This document shows, one piece after another, positions 1 to 11,855 of a stretch of DNA of 64,000 nucleotides. Made by a program: the position numbers and the translations under genes. The notes under the pieces are model-generated. The model made no database searches, was not told the DNA's origin, and saw nothing but the letters and a program-made list of their open reading frames with translations. The stretch's first letter is position 1; each line of letters opens with the position of its first letter. Source of the stretch: Vitrella brassicaformis (taxonomy: Eukaryota; Sar; Vitrellaceae); assembly GCA_001179505.1 (NCBI GenBank), contig CDMY01000040.1:3243-67242 (forward strand), read 5' to 3'.

Positions 1-76
1 GGCAGCCAGGTATGCACGCAACTAGCAGAGACACTCACTCACTCATCCATGTTGTCCATTCCGCGTTGTCATTCAG

Positions 77-986
77 CGTTTGAGACCAGCCCGGCCCACT
101 GCGGGGCTGAGTTCGGCTATGGCCGCCCTGTGGCCGACAACAATACTGACACGGGTGAGCCAAAAACGAAGGGACGTTCATGGCCACATGTGCCATATGT
201 GTCTGTCTGTTGGTCCGTATTCAGTGCCTGGTGCGTTTGAGTCGGTCCCTGAGTCCAACATGGCTCACTTTGACGACTCGGATGCCCCCGGTATGACGAG
301 AGGGGAGAACGTTCATCCAGGTTTACACATGGACTCACAGATACTTTCACTTGTGTGTGTGCGTCCTCCGCAGCAGCAGCGGCTCCCGCCCCTGCCATCG
401 CCCAGGGCGAGCCTGCCGGCGTCAATGACGAGGAGGGCGATAATGACGGCGAGGTGGTGGTGCCGGAGGATGGCGTGGTTAACGATGGTGAGCAACCGAA
501 CAAGGGCATTTATCCATCATAATGGACGTGTGTGAACGCATTTGTCTCTCCCTTGGTAAACTGCAGGCGCCCAGCCCGCCGTCATTGACCCGCCGCCCGC
601 CCAGCTGCCCCCGCCCCTTGTCGTGGTTGAGAGGGCCATCCAGACTGATGGCATCATTCTCCAGACGACCATGCGCCAGCAGTAGGGAGGGAGAGAGAGA
701 CACAGACGACTGACGAACCAGACGCACACCGGCATTCACACATGTATGTCGCTGTGGTCCTTTCTCATATGCAGCGTATCGGAACGGGCCTGGTATATGT
801 GGGAGGCCGACCATGCGTCGAGCGCGGTAGACAACTGGGCCGTGGTAAGTGAGCCAACAGAGAAGAAATGGCAGGGTGCATATACATGGGCATGGGATTC
901 TCCATCTGTGTGTGTCGTTGCTGTGTTCCTTGGTTCAGGCTGCTGCCATCGAGATGGAGCAGTCATACTTTATCCTCCATCTCTAA
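77..986 (+). CDS. Uncharacterised protein, C-terminal part (5' end outside window)
   Basis: Six exons join in one frame: 77-154, 225-320, 374-487, 567-681, 775-844 and 939-986 (stop TAA). Each junction has GT/AG ends and matching phase. The visible protein is about 173 residues: a Cys/Gly start (CGAEFGYGRP), an acidic and Ala/Pro-rich middle (DEEGDNDGEVVVPEDG) and a Trp-rich tail (RAWYMWEADHASS) ending YFILHL. An alternative reading stops at the TAG at 683-685; I prefer the spliced form because GTAGGG at 682 pairs in phase with the acceptor before 775. No family recognised. The model is sound, the function unknown. Confidence 0.55.
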
Positions 987-1990
987 TCAGGATGCTGGAT
1001 AACGTAGTGCATGGCGTGGAGGGAGGTGCCATGTATCTTGTACAGGTTGGTTGGCTGGCTGCCGTGCTCGATTTGTGGTGGTGGATACGTGTGATTTGAG
1101 AGCCTTTGACGCTTTCATACAGGAATGGCAATGACGGAGGACCACACACACCCATGGAATGTGTCTGTCGACTCTGTCTGTACGCGCACTGGCATCCAAG
1201 CCAAACACGTACGGGCCCTCATGAATCCATCCATCCATTGATGCGAAGCCAAAACGGGTCGTGACTGTAGAGACTCCACGCATTTCATGCGATGACCAAC
1301 ATACATACGAAACGGTCGGTCTGCCCTTCGCTGCTCATTCCTTTCCCCCAATTTGGAGAGAGAAGGAACGGCCACTGTGTGTGTGCATGAATGCCTCTGT
1401 GCGTATTGGTGGACACTCTCGCAGTCAGGATGGTTCGATCGCAGACGTTTGCTTGTTCGGCGGGTGCGTCGAACCCTTCGGAGTGCGTTGTCACGTTGCG
1501 ACATGTCTGTCGATATCGATTTCACATGGCTAGCCAGGTCTCTATCTCACGAGTGTCATGCTGCCATGACATACGAACATACATGCATCTCTATCCATTC
1601 TTCCTCCGTTCATTTCATATGGCTGCCTTACTTGCCTCTCTCTCTCTCGCGCACCCTGTGCCAGCTTGTCTGACTGACGTCGTCACGAAGGCATGCGTTG
1701 TCGAAAAGATCAGCAGTAAAGTACAAAGTATATAGGCAGGTAGCTACACACGCACGTGCACTCATACGTATGTATGTACGCGGCAGACAGGCAGGCAGGC
1801 AGGCACCTGTTGGCAGGCACCTGTTAGGCAAATCTACGTTACGCACCGATCATGCAAAGTAACTTATCCAACTTAACCGAACGAGGGCTCTTCGCAATCT
1901 CAAACGAACGGGGAGAAACTGCCGCAAACCAAACAAACTCATGTGGCCTCCCTCTGCCTCCTTCCCTCCCTGCCTCCCTCACCTAGTCAG
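987..1990. other. Intergenic, no gene seen
   Basis: Only short overlapping open frames with biased composition occur here, none with consistent splice phases. The stretch holds short CA/GT runs and a run of GGCA units near 1787-1805. It lies between the convergent 3' ends of the flanking genes. Confidence 0.5.
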
Positions 1991-4348
1991 TCAGTCGGTC
2001 ATCCAGCCTCCTCCAGGCCTGGGCGGCCTGACGAGGGCGTACACCTCTATCTCATCGCATATGAAGTCGAACCCATCATCCACCAGGCAGTAGACCTCCT
2101 CGCCATGCTTCTCGTGACGCTCGCTCCACTCCTCCGGCCAGTCGCCCGGCCGCTCGCCACCCAGCAACACCGCCTGGCACCTTGCCAGAGACCGATGGGC
2201 CGCATCCGACCCCTGTCCGCCGCCACCACCACCGGTTGCTGCCGCCGCTGCTGGTGGTGGTGGCGCAGCGTCCCCCCTCTTGACCCCGAGTGAGAGGGAG
2301 TTGCCGCAGAGGTTGAGGAGGCACTCGAGGCCCTCTTCCTCGGCCACCTGGAAGTCGGACACGCCGTTGATGCGGCCTTTGAGGTCAGCGAGGTAGACGT
2401 AGGCGTACGGACGGTCGGCCTCGCCCAGCAGACCCGTCTGGGGGCGGTCCTCAGTGCCCTCGAGCTTCCACCACCTACACAGACAGCACACGCATGACGC
2501 GCACGAAGCAATCACGCCTAGCTGGGTGCACCATATGGTCGCATGGTGTACCAGTGGCGTGTTGCGATGGTGGTCTCTTCGGTGTCCTGCTCCTCGTTGC
2601 CCACTGACCTCGGCCCGTCGATGCGGAGCTCCTCCTCAATCAGCACTGCCAGCAGCTCCTGGGTCTCGGCAGCACGCAACAGCAGCAGCAAAGGGCCGTG
2701 GCCGCGGATGCAGTCCAAGAAATCCAAGTAACGCCAGCCGTGGAGCGACGCCCTGCACAGAGAGTGGAAGCACCCACCCACCCACAAGTGACAGATCAGA
2801 CAGCACGCATCCCCCATCCCCGGTTGCGTACTTGTATACTCTCTTGAGCGGTCCCCCTAGCCTCACAGGCAGCGATGGCGAGAGGGGCCGGTCCCTCAGC
2901 TCCCTCACGTCCCTCAGCGATGCAGCCATCAGCTGCAGGTGGGCGTCGGTGAGCAGCCCGTCGGTGGGGCCGAAGAGCTGCTCCTCATCGACGCCATACA
3001 TGCCGAGCACCCGCCTGAACCCCTCCCTCTCGCTCTCGGGGATGGGGAGTCGCTCCTCCCCCGTCGGCATGGCCCCGGTGATCCGCTGCCGCCTTACGAT
3101 GTCAACGACACGCCTAACGTGCTCCACTGACGCAACATACACCTGACACAAACACACAGCAGCAAACGAAACGGCATACTGAGGATCGCTGTAGTGTGTA
3201 GGATGAGGTGCTCTTGTGTGTGTCACGGGCCCACCTCATTCTGCCACTTGCAGAAGCGATTGAAGAGGGGTGAGTCGTCACCCAGGTGGCTGGCCGTGGC
3301 GAGCGATGTGGCTATCTTGGTGCCGAGCACATCGATCTCTACCACTCGGTCCTCCTCTCCCCCGTGCAGCCGCGACCTCAGGAACGGCTCGAGCGCCTGC
3401 ATCCTCTGCTCGAGAGCCGTCCTCTGCGCCACCACGTCCTGCAGGGCCGCCTGCAGGTCACTCACCTTCCCGACCGTCTTCTCCGTGCTCTTCGGGTGCA
3501 CACTGAGGGCCGGCGAGGGGTTCGTGCCACCACCTCCCGCATCCGGCGTGGCCATCTCGCCCGGGTCAGACACAGAAGGCTCTAGCTCCATATTGCCCGC
3601 CGCTGCCGCCGCCGCCGCCGGCGACGGTGCGGGCTGCTGTGCGTTCTCGTCGGGGGTGGTGATGGCGGTGCTGCGGGGTTTCTTGGCCGAGGGGTCGTAC
3701 AGCAGCAGCCGCACGTACGCCGAGAAGCTGGGGTCGGTCTGTCGGTCGTCGGGCAGCGAGATGTGGTCGATGTCGCCGTCCTGGAGCAGCAGCATCTGGC
3801 CCACAATCCAGTGGAACGCCGGCGGGTACATCTCCACAAACAGCCGGTTCTGGGCGTCGCGGAGCAGAGCCTGGTCCCACCGGCCGCAGAATAGCTCGCT
3901 GAGGACCGTCCCGCAGAGGAGACAGAGTGTCTGCCGCTTCACCTTGACGTACTCGCCCCCAACGTTCAGCTCCAACACTTGCATGTCCACTGCATCCGAC
4001 GCCACGAACTCGGGATTACCGTTCAACTCAGTGATTCGCTGCGACACGACAGGCACAAGCAAGACATTGATTCATCAGCCCTTCGCCCAGCGGTTGCCAG
4101 CCGCGGTCAAGGCATGCACCCATCCCATTTGCGACTTCGGTCGTGTGGCTGACCTGTGTGATAGATGCCTTGAAAGCCTCGAGGTCCACCCTGATGCTGT
4201 CTAGACAGTCGAAGGCCACATCGAGGGACTGCTCGAAGCTCTTTCTCCCCTTGTCAGACTCAGCTGCACCCTCGGGCGTCTTGCGCTTCTTCTGACCTCC
4301 TCCTTCGGCATTCCCACATGCAGCGGCCGCAGCGGCCGGTTGGGACAT
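1991..4348 (-). CDS. BTB/T1 (KCTD-like) plus TLDc domain protein
   Basis: Exons 4154-4348, 3235-4038, 2832-3142, 2552-2752 and 1991-2474 give about 664 residues. Residues ~70-150 resemble a potassium-channel tetramerisation/BTB fold (LELNVGGEYVKV, LSELFCGRW, YPPAFHWIVGQML). A poly-Ala/Ser linker and a second short T1-like segment (VVEIDVLGTKIATSLATA) follow. The C-terminal ~230 residues resemble TLDc (GWRYLDFLDCIRGHGPLLLL near its start, then WWKLEG... and ending EIEVYALV). In exon 4 an alternative donor, GTCAGT near 2612, also keeps frame. BTB domains mediate assembly and often bind Cul3; TLDc is linked to oxidative-stress protection or V-ATPase regulation, but the role here is unknown. The gene at 7159-9632 has the same architecture and intron positions. 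Confidence 0.8.
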
Positions 4349-4713
4349 GTTGCCCTCTCGAGGCCTTCCTGAGCCTTAGCGTAGCATCCTCTTTTATCGA
4401 CACAGCGCAGAAGGCCGTCAAAAGCGCTCAACACCACACCGGGAGGAAACTGAACCGAAGAGGGTTTCTGAAACCCTGTAGGTTGAATCCTTGGGGTTGA
4501 ATCGAATCGTTGTGACGTTGAGGTGCGCAGACACAGAGCATGACCGCCTTGATGCACAATTATGTCACACCTAAGGCTTGTGTTGGCAATATTCATGTTC
4601 AGGTGTGAGTGACTGATGGCTGAAGCATCCTCATCGCCGCAAACCGTTGCGCCGCGAGAGGCGTCGAGACCACATTCGAGTCGGGCACCAGCGAAGCCAG
4701 TCGAGAGCTTGCC
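4349..4713. promoter_or_regulatory. Divergent intergenic region
   Basis: This 365-bp spacer separates the start of the leftward BTB-TLDc gene (4348) from the rightward ankyrin gene (4714). It presumably carries both promoters. No TATA-like or repeated motif stands out. Confidence 0.35.
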
Positions 4714-6300
4714 ATGGGTGTGATCCGCCGCACACTCACCGACGCAGACCAAGTGACGCAGCTCATCCGGCAGGGGGCAAACCCAAGTTGTGTCATGCCC
4801 CGGCTGCCTCGTGTCGAGTATGCGCTGCTGTCACTCGTCATTGACGACGTGACCGACTACACCATCCCATCCATCTGGGCACAGGCGAAAAGCAATGGCT
4901 GGCTGCATCCCGTCGCGCTGCCCCGCTGGCCATCTTCAGCGCTCCAGGATGCCGTCATGACTGCACTGGTCGACGGCGGTGCCGACATCAACGCGGCAGG
5001 CGCCGACAGGGATGCAACGCCCATCCGTGTCGCGGTTCCGGCGGCCAACATGACGGCAGTGGATCATCTGCTGCATCGGGGCGTCCAGCTGCATGGATTA
5101 CTGGCGATGCGGTTGCCGGAGTGGGAGAAGGCTTATCTGACGGCTACCGCTGACTGCGAGAGGCAGCTGCTGGCCATCTGCCGCCGACTCATTCAGCATG
5201 ACAGCACCTTGGCAGCCGATGAATACCCTGGCGGCTTTGGCTTGGCGCATAGTGCAGCCATAAAAGGTGGAGGTCGCTTCTCTCAGTCCTTCATCAACCA
5301 GTACCTCGATCTGCTCGTCGCCAACGGAGCTGACATCAGGGCGGCGGACAATGGTCGAAACACCCCATTGCAGGTGGCGGCGTGTTGGGGTTCTCCCTAT
5401 GTAACCAACTGGCTGTGTCGCCACGTCCCCGCCGACGATGTCAACAGAGGGATGCCCAACAGCCCCACCAGCACGCCCCTCGCCATGGCTGCCTATCGAC
5501 TCGACTCCCGCATTCGGCTGCTGGAGGGGAATGGCATTGGAGAGGACGGAAAGGAAGACATCCGCACAACGGAAATTCCCAATCTCAAGACCGTCATCTG
5601 CACCCTCCTGAGAGCCGGCGCCGCCCCATCCATCGCCCGCATGCCCACCCAAGAAGCCCAACGAATCCGCCAGCTGGTGCTGACAGAGTACGCCACGGTG
5701 CTGAATGGTCTGTCTGATGTGACCATGTCGGCCATCAACGCCGCCCTCGCCCCCCAGCGCGATCACTCGATGCTGCTCGCCCGTCTGCTGCCCCTTGCAC
5801 CTCACAACGACGGCGAAGACCCCGCCCCCTCCCCCCTCTCAGTCGGACCACATGAGGCAGAGGCCATCGGCTGGAAGATCGGCGCCTTCCTGCACGAGCC
5901 ATCCGCTGCAGCAGCGGCCATTGACGAGTACCTCATCGGCGACTCGACGCTGAGGCGCCGCGTCAAGGCGGCCATGGCGCACTTCGTCAAGTCGGCCGCC
6001 ACACGGACATCCAGCAATAGGGAGGTCATCGGCGACATGGCCAATGTGGGCGGCGTCGTGGTGCGTGTGCCGCTGCAGTGCTGCGCCGTTCGGGGTCGGT
6101 TGGGCGGGCCGCATCGGCTGCTGGGTGTGCGTGAGGTGGTGCACAAGGCCCGGCTGGACGAGGCGGCCAGCCATGGCGTGATCGGTGTGGTCAAGGGCTT
6201 CAACGAGCACCCCGGCGATGGCGACTGCGTGTTCGAATGGCAGCAGCTGGGGTACATCCACAAGGCCATAGGGCTATTTGTGGCCCTGGGCATCGAATGA
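4714..6300 (+). CDS. Ankyrin-repeat protein, intronless
   Basis: A single 528-residue open frame. Degenerate ankyrin units are visible: DADQVTQLIRQGANP, LVDGGADINAAGADRDATPI, HLLHRGVQL, LLVANGADIRAADNGRNTPL and VICTLLRAGAAPSIAR. The C-terminal ~140 residues (GWKIGAFLHEP to VALGIE) are not ankyrin and not recognised. Ankyrin repeats bind protein partners; no enzymatic domain is visible. The first ATG is used; an upstream in-frame start was not found close by. It is unusual here in lacking introns. Confidence 0.85.
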   Translation: MGVIRRTLTDADQVTQLIRQGANPSCVMPRLPRVEYALLSLVIDDVTDYTIPSIWAQAKSNGWLHPVALPRWPSSALQDAVMTALVDGGADINAAGADRDATPIRVAVPAANMTAVDHLLHRGVQLHGLLAMRLPEWEKAYLTATADCERQLLAICRRLIQHDSTLAADEYPGGFGLAHSAAIKGGGRFSQSFINQYLDLLVANGADIRAADNGRNTPLQVAACWGSPYVTNWLCRHVPADDVNRGMPNSPTSTPLAMAAYRLDSRIRLLEGNGIGEDGKEDIRTTEIPNLKTVICTLLRAGAAPSIARMPTQEAQRIRQLVLTEYATVLNGLSDVTMSAINAALAPQRDHSMLLARLLPLAPHNDGEDPAPSPLSVGPHEAEAIGWKIGAFLHEPSAAAAAIDEYLIGDSTLRRRVKAAMAHFVKSAATRTSSNREVIGDMANVGGVVVRVPLQCCAVRGRLGGPHRLLGVREVVHKARLDEAASHGVIGVVKGFNEHPGDGDCVFEWQQLGYIHKAIGLFVALGIE

Positions 6301-7158
6301 GTGATTGTGTGGCGGGGGAGGGAGGGAGGGGGTCGGGGAGGGTCTGTGGTGATCGTCAGCTGCCTTTCCCTCCTCTTCGCTTTCCTTCTTTCCATTTCGT
6401 GATGTTTGGGGTCGTTGCTTGGTCGTGTGAGACGGACACTGTGGCTGTGGCTGAGTTCATCATTGACCCCGATCGGCGATTTGGTGAACGAATGTTGGTG
6501 AATGAATGTACGTAAGCAGCGCGAGAAAGAGTGCGTGCATGAGTTCGCTGATAGGCATGACAGCGACGTCTGTCGGTCCGTGATCCGTCCACATGAAGGC
6601 ACGCACACAAACACGTGTGCTTGAAAGATGGCAAAAAGGAAGGAATCATCTGAGTCAGTCCGTCCGCTTCCGGAAGGAAATCCGTCGCGACGCCTCAAAG
6701 TAACGTACGTCGGGATAAATATACATACATCGATCAGACAGACAGCCTCCGCCAAGCCCCGCCCGTGTGTCAGCCGTGAAGGCAGGTTGATAAATCCTAC
6801 CATGGGCGTTCGTCTGACATCAGATATGCACTTTGGAACACCTATAAAGGTGCACACACAGAGAGAGAGAGACAGACAGACAGACAGGGGTATACACTTA
6901 CACAGAGAGCAAGACGGAACAGCGGGCACGACGGGGGAGTTGACAGAGGGAGCTGGCGAACATGACCGAGCGCATGGACGCCCCCACGCACATGCCACAC
7001 CGGTACACACGACATCAACCGACTGACTCGCTCAGTCGCTGTGGTACGACACATACACAGACACATGCAGACACACGACAGGTCTATGCTACACGTACAC
7101 ATGTACATTTAATCATCCATCTGCCCTCTCGCCGCCCCCGCCCCTCGTCGTATCTCGG
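6301..7158. other. Intergenic, no gene seen
   Basis: Lies between convergent 3' ends. Contains GA and GACA microsatellites (about 6860-6890) and CA-rich stretches. Open frames here are short and of shadow type. Confidence 0.5.
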
Positions 7159-9632
7159 TCACTCGACCGTGACGACTTCAATCTCGCTCAGCCGGAAATC
7201 CATCCCGTGCGCCATTTTCGAGTGCGCTATCACCCGGATCTGGTGCCGGCTCCCCAGTGTGGGCCACACCGAGTTGCCAGCCCCCTGCCGGCCCTCCTGC
7301 TTGGGCCGCTCCGACTCCCACACCCACGCGTGGGCGATCCGCAGGTCACCACCACACGCACCGCCACCCAGCAGACTGCCGTTGCTGTTGGCCTTGTTGA
7401 TGGCCGCCACACCGCCCCTCTCGTAGCCCAGCCACAGACGGCCGCCGCAGAAGGCGATCCTCCCGGTGTCTGCTGTCTGCAGCACACGACAAAAGAGAGA
7501 TAGAAGCATGTGCGTGGTGTTTGTGGGTCCCACCCCGCCCCGCCCGCCTGTCTGACTGACCGGTATCCGATCAGCAGTGCAGTATCCCTTGACGGCTCCC
7601 GTGACGGCGGCCACGTTGAGGTTGAGGTTGCCGTTGTCCTTGAGGGCGAACTTGCCAATGCCGCCAGAATGACTCGTGCTGCTGCTGCTGCCTGTGCTGA
7701 TGGTGGATGTGCCGGTGTTGGTGTCGATGTCGGGTCCCTTGAGCTTGAAGAGTGTCTGCTGTGTGGTGGTGATGCGCTCCTCGCTCTTGTCGTCGGGCTC
7801 GCTGATGCAACCCGACACGTACACCTACACGACACACAAGGACAGACAGGGAGGGAGGGAGGGAGATATGTGTGTGGGTGTGTTGCATATGCTATGTCAG
7901 TGGCTGCTTACCCCGATGATCTCTCCGGACCCTTCTGCCTGGCACAGGATGATCAGCGGCTGACGGCACCTCGCGGCACGCAGAAACGTCGGGTAGCGCC
8001 AGCCATCCTCTGACGCACTGCACCGACACACGCGCAGGGAGAGGCCCATCCATTCAATGGCTGCGTCCATGTTCATTTCTGCCCTCTCTGTGCTTCACTC
8101 CCTCCTCTCACGTGTATAGCATCCTGATGTTGCTGTCATGCATGCGCTCATCGGCGATCCACTCAATCATGCGCTGGACCATGCTGCCGTCCTTGAGGAG
8201 CCGGCTGCCCACCAGCGGCAGGAACTTGCCGCCCACCGCACACAGGCCGTACATCTCCATGGCGTCACGGAGGGAGCTCGCATTGTCTGGCCGCACATAC
8301 GGCTGGGCCACATGGACCCGCCCCAGCAGCTTGCACAGCCGCTGCCGCCGGCACACGTCCACCAGCACCTGGAACAAGGCCAGAGGGACGTCCTGGATCA
8401 CCTCGTTGGGCCACCTACAGAGATGGGTGACACACCACAAAGCAACGAAGACAGAGAGAGATGCACACATGTCACGGCGGGCATGGGTGTGCGTGTGCAT
8501 GTACACCTAGACATACATACCTGCAGAATCGGTTGTAGATGGTGGATGTGTCGCCCATCTGTCTGACGGTCGACAGCCGCGTCGCCACGGTGGTCCCCAG
8601 CACTTTGACGCTCACCACGCGGTCCTCCTGCTCGTCGCACCCACACAGCTCATCGTCGTGGCAACAGCTCCGGTGCGTTGGCGAGTCGCGCAGAAAGGGC
8701 GCAACCGCACCGAAGCGCCGCTGCAGCCTCTGCTCCAACCCTGGCAACTCGTCTAACAGCCTCTCCAGCTCACGAACGCTGCAGAGAAGGATAGATGGGT
8801 GAGTGTATGATGGATGCAGTTCTCGTCCCCCCCTCTGACCGACCGACCCACCCACCTGGCGCACAGCCCTTCAAAGGAGCCTCTCACGAGCGGCCGATTC
8901 AGGTACGGTCGCAGGCCACGGGAGAGGCCGCCCGTCGACAGCGGCAGAGCGGGCGATGCGGATGCTGATGCTGCGAGTGTTCCCTCCTCCCTCTCCCTGT
9001 ACACGTTGCCCTTGTCCATCTTCTGCATGAGGGTGTCCACGATGAGGGCGTATGAGGGGTCGGTGTGGAGGTCGGGCGGCAGCTCCACGGTGTGTGTGTG
9101 GCCATTCTGCACCTCGATGAGGGAGTCGATGAGCCACATGAATGCGGGCGGGTAGACGTCGAGGAACAGACGGTCAGTCGGCGTACGCAGGAAAGCACTG
9201 TCCCAACGACCTGCACTCAGACAGACAGACAAGGCCAGTGAGAGCTCCCGTCCCTGTGTCGACCATTCCCTGCTTGATGTGCCGCTTACCCGAGAACAGC
9301 TCAGCCAGCACTGTGTGCGGCAAGCACGTGAGTGTCGACCGCCTCACATCGACGATGAAGCCACCGACATCCAGCGGAAGCAGCTCGTCACCCCCCGTGC
9401 GCTCGCTGTCATCCTCCCGGCACAGATCTCTCTCCGCCACGCTCCCCCCTCTGTTCTCCACCTCGTCACGCACCGCCACTGCGGATCTCTCCAGCTCGTC
9501 GGCTATTGCCTTGATGCACTCCTGTGCCCGGCTGACGGGTCTCAGCGCCTGGCTCATGAACGAGTCCATTTCTCTGACGCCACACACCACCGGGGTGGCT
9601 TCTGATGCCGCCGGCGGGAATGTCGACGTCAT
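7159..9632 (-). CDS. BTB/T1 plus TLDc domain protein (paralogue)
   Basis: Seven exons: 9290-9632, 8856-9210, 8521-8778, 8112-8414, 7912-8017, 7561-7824 and 7159-7476; all phases agree and give about 648 residues. The T1/BTB part shows PLDVGGFIVDVRRSTL, LAELFSGRWDSAFL and YPPAFMWLIDSLI. A second T1-like block (VVSVKVLGTTVATRLSTV) precedes the TLDc region, which reads ASEDGWRYPTFLRAARCRQP and ends DFRLSEIEVVTVE. The ATG at 9632 is chosen because a stop lies upstream in frame and the codon at 9644 is GTG. It is clearly homologous to the gene at 1991-4348 (matching ELF-G-RWD boundary), so it is a dispersed duplicate with the ankyrin gene between. Confidence 0.8.
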
Positions 9633-9986
9633 GCCGATGATCACGGAGCAGAAGTGGGCGGCGAGCGGTGTTTGGTTGAATCGAGGATCTTACTGACAGC
9701 GCGGGGAACGCTGCAGAGGGTGCAGGGACCCTGTGCCGTTGGATCCTCTGATCCCTTTTTGCTGAGCTCGCAAACTAAGTCTCAGCCCCCAGTCTCTTAC
9801 CAGTCTCCCATGGGGTCGTCAATGTTCCATTATCAACGACAGCAGAAGGCACAGAACGCTGTCGTTTAAGTCGAGAAATCTCGATGCCCGGAGACGGCGA
9901 TCAATTTTTTCACGTTTTGTTTTCATTTGTATGTTTTTGCACCGGCCAACAAGGGCTGTAGGTTTTAATCCGCGTCGAAGGGAACG
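9633..9986. promoter_or_regulatory. Divergent intergenic region
   Basis: A 354-bp spacer between the leftward BTB-TLDc gene and the rightward kinase-like remnant. It includes an AT-rich patch (about 9900-9930). No coding potential seen. Confidence 0.3.
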
Positions 9987-11084
9987 ATGCAGCGGTCAGG
10001 CCGTCATTGGGTTCCCCCACCCGCCATCTCAGCCGCATCCAAGAAGAAAGCCGCTCCCACTCAGCCCAAGCAGAAGTCTGCACACTCCCCCTCCAAGAAG
10101 ATACCCAAGAATGCCGGCCATCTCGAGGAGTTGAGCGAGAAGGAGAGGGCATGGCGGTTCAAGGAGCTCGTGTCGTTCATCTGTATGGAAAAGCTGCCCG
10201 AAAACGCCGAGACGATTCGGCCTTTTCGTCGGCGAGAGAGGAAAGAGGCAGATGGCAAAGTCACCGCGCGGGCACCCAATATTCTTGAGCAGCTAATCGA
10301 TGCGCACTGCCTCTTGTACAATTACGGCAGCTATTTGCACCTTGACGGCCTCATCAGCAATGTGGCGGTCGACAAGGATGGGCAAGTCTATGTCTTTGAT
10401 CTTGGAGGAGCTCTCTCAATGTCAAAGGGATCCGGACCTTGCACTCATCGACCCGAAGAGTGAAAGCACAAGAAGCTTGTGAGTTATTCCTCTCTCGTAA
10501 GCCAAATATCTCAGAGCTCTCCCCTTCACCCCGTTGCCACGCCGCCAAAAGCGTCAAAAACCATCACCATGAAGACACGGGTGCCAACTATCACCATGGA
10601 AGAGGTGCGAGGTGTAGGCACGTAGAACGACCACACGTGCTGTCTTGCTTGTGTCTGTGTGCAGGCGGAACACCACAGTTGACCGCACCAGAAGTGTTGC
10701 GGCAGGAGGGCTACATGCAAGCGGCAGACGTATGGTCCTTCGGAGTCATCCTGTGGTGCGGGAATGAGTTTGAAAATAAGTCATTCGTGCTCTGATCTCC
10801 CTCTAGTCACATGCATCGTAATGTCATCAGGGAGCTGCTTATGGGGAAGATTCCCTTCCGTGTATTGATAGGATCCCCTGGCCGCCCTAGAACAAGCGGC
10901 CATCAATGACTTTCACGCAGAAGATGATGAGGCCACAGAGTGGGTGATAGTATGGATACAGACGCACAAGCGCCATTCATGTCTCTCACATGTCCCGTAT
11001 TTGATTATGTGTTGGCAACAGCAACACTGTTCTCCCAACAATCACGCCCAAGGCCATCAAAAGCTCCAAGCCGCCCAAAAAATG
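9987..11084 (+). pseudogene. Protein-kinase-like gene retaining only C-lobe motifs
   Basis: From the ATG at 9987 one frame gives a basic N-terminus and then kinase subdomains VI-VII: LHLDGLISN (HRD-x4-N equivalent with Asp and Asn kept) and VYVFDLGGAL (DFG as DLG). Further on, GTPQLTAPEVL (APE, subdomain VIII), ADVWSFGVILW and ELLMGKIPF (IX-X) are seen near 10675-10860. No glycine loop, VAIK lysine or alpha-C glutamate was found upstream. I could not join the DLG exon to the APE exon with consistent phase, and the frame changes again near 10865 before a tail (DEATD) that splices at 11021 into NTVLPTITPKAIKSSKPPKK. Either a degenerate kinase copy or an unusual kinase with assembly errors. Confidence 0.5.
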
Positions 11085-11265
11085 AGTACGGTGAGTCAGC
11101 ATTGTATAACTTCTAATTCATTGTTGTTTGCTTATGCTTGTTTATGCCAACAGCAACTGGCGGGACGAAGATGAGATTCATGCAGTTGCTGTTGGCATGA
11201 GCAGGCATTGGTTAGTGTTTGTTCGCAGGACGAGAGACATGAGGTTAGACAGACAGGCATCACTG
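10921..11265 (+). repeat. Dispersed repeat copy 1 (C-terminal exon plus flanks)
   Basis: About 300 bp closely match 16455-16775: an acidic DEATD-coding end, a short intron, the exon coding NTVLPTITPKAIKSSKPPKK and its stop, and the following sequence through the block that reads NWRDEDEIHA in one frame. A GAGACATGAGGTTAGACA motif closes the unit. A shorter diverged copy lies at 11512-11590. Confidence 0.75.
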
Positions 11266-11340
11266 AGGCGTGTGTGCACATCAACGTTGACACACAGACA
11301 CACACACACACTCACACACGGCATCCTCTGCGTCCGTGTC

Positions 11341-11690
11341 TATCAGGCTGGGCCTGGCTGCCACCACGAAGGGAGTGGATGGAAGCCACTGGCGGCGCCG
11401 ATGATGAGACGACTCGGTGTGGGCTGTCAAAGCGAAGCTGAAGTACAACGACGGCATCATCATTCACGCTACTGGAAACGCCGGGGCGAACAACGTGGCC
11501 TTCAGCCGTATTTAATTATGTGTTGGCAACAGCAGCAACTTTCAGCTCCCCACAATAACACCAAAAGCAATCAAGAGCGCCAATCTGTCTGTTTGTTATT
11601 TGCTTGCGCCCTCAGTTTCAAGGCATGTTTCAAGGGCGTGGGTGTTGGTTCTTTAGGCCATGAATGTGAGACATGAGGTTAGACATCAGC
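11341..11690 (+). other. Exon-like fragments, unassigned
   Basis: One frame around 11430-11507 reads YNDGIIIHATGNAGANN, which resembles the Asn-containing core of subtilisin-like proteases (GxxxxxAAGNxGxN), though no Ser, His or Asp motif accompanies it. It is followed by a diverged copy of the repeated C-terminal exon (LPTITPKAIKS at 11537-11570). The unit ends with another GAGACATGAGGTTAGACA motif near 11668-11685. No complete gene can be built. Confidence 0.25.
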
Positions 11691-11855
11691 CACCCTCCTC
11701 TCCATCATGTATTCAGCTGAGGCTCTGTGTGTGCTGCTGTAGTAGCCCATCTGCACACACAGGGCCGGTGTGCTGTTCATCGACCACGGCAACACGCTAC
11801 ACGCTCGCCAACCCGGCCCCCTGATGCGCCGCAGCGACGGCACCCCCCCCCCCCC

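Noticed and set aside
3194-4204. 336-codon rightward open frame
   Set aside because: It lies antisense to the BTB-TLDc exon, which has clear domain motifs and consistent splicing; the antisense product is low-complexity.
5802-7010. 402-codon leftward open frame
   Set aside because: Antisense to the ankyrin gene and running into spacer DNA; no recognisable domain.
11430-11507. Subtilisin-like AGN motif (HATGNAGANN)
   Set aside because: No Asp, His or Ser catalytic motif nearby and no complete exon structure; kept only as an unassigned fragment.
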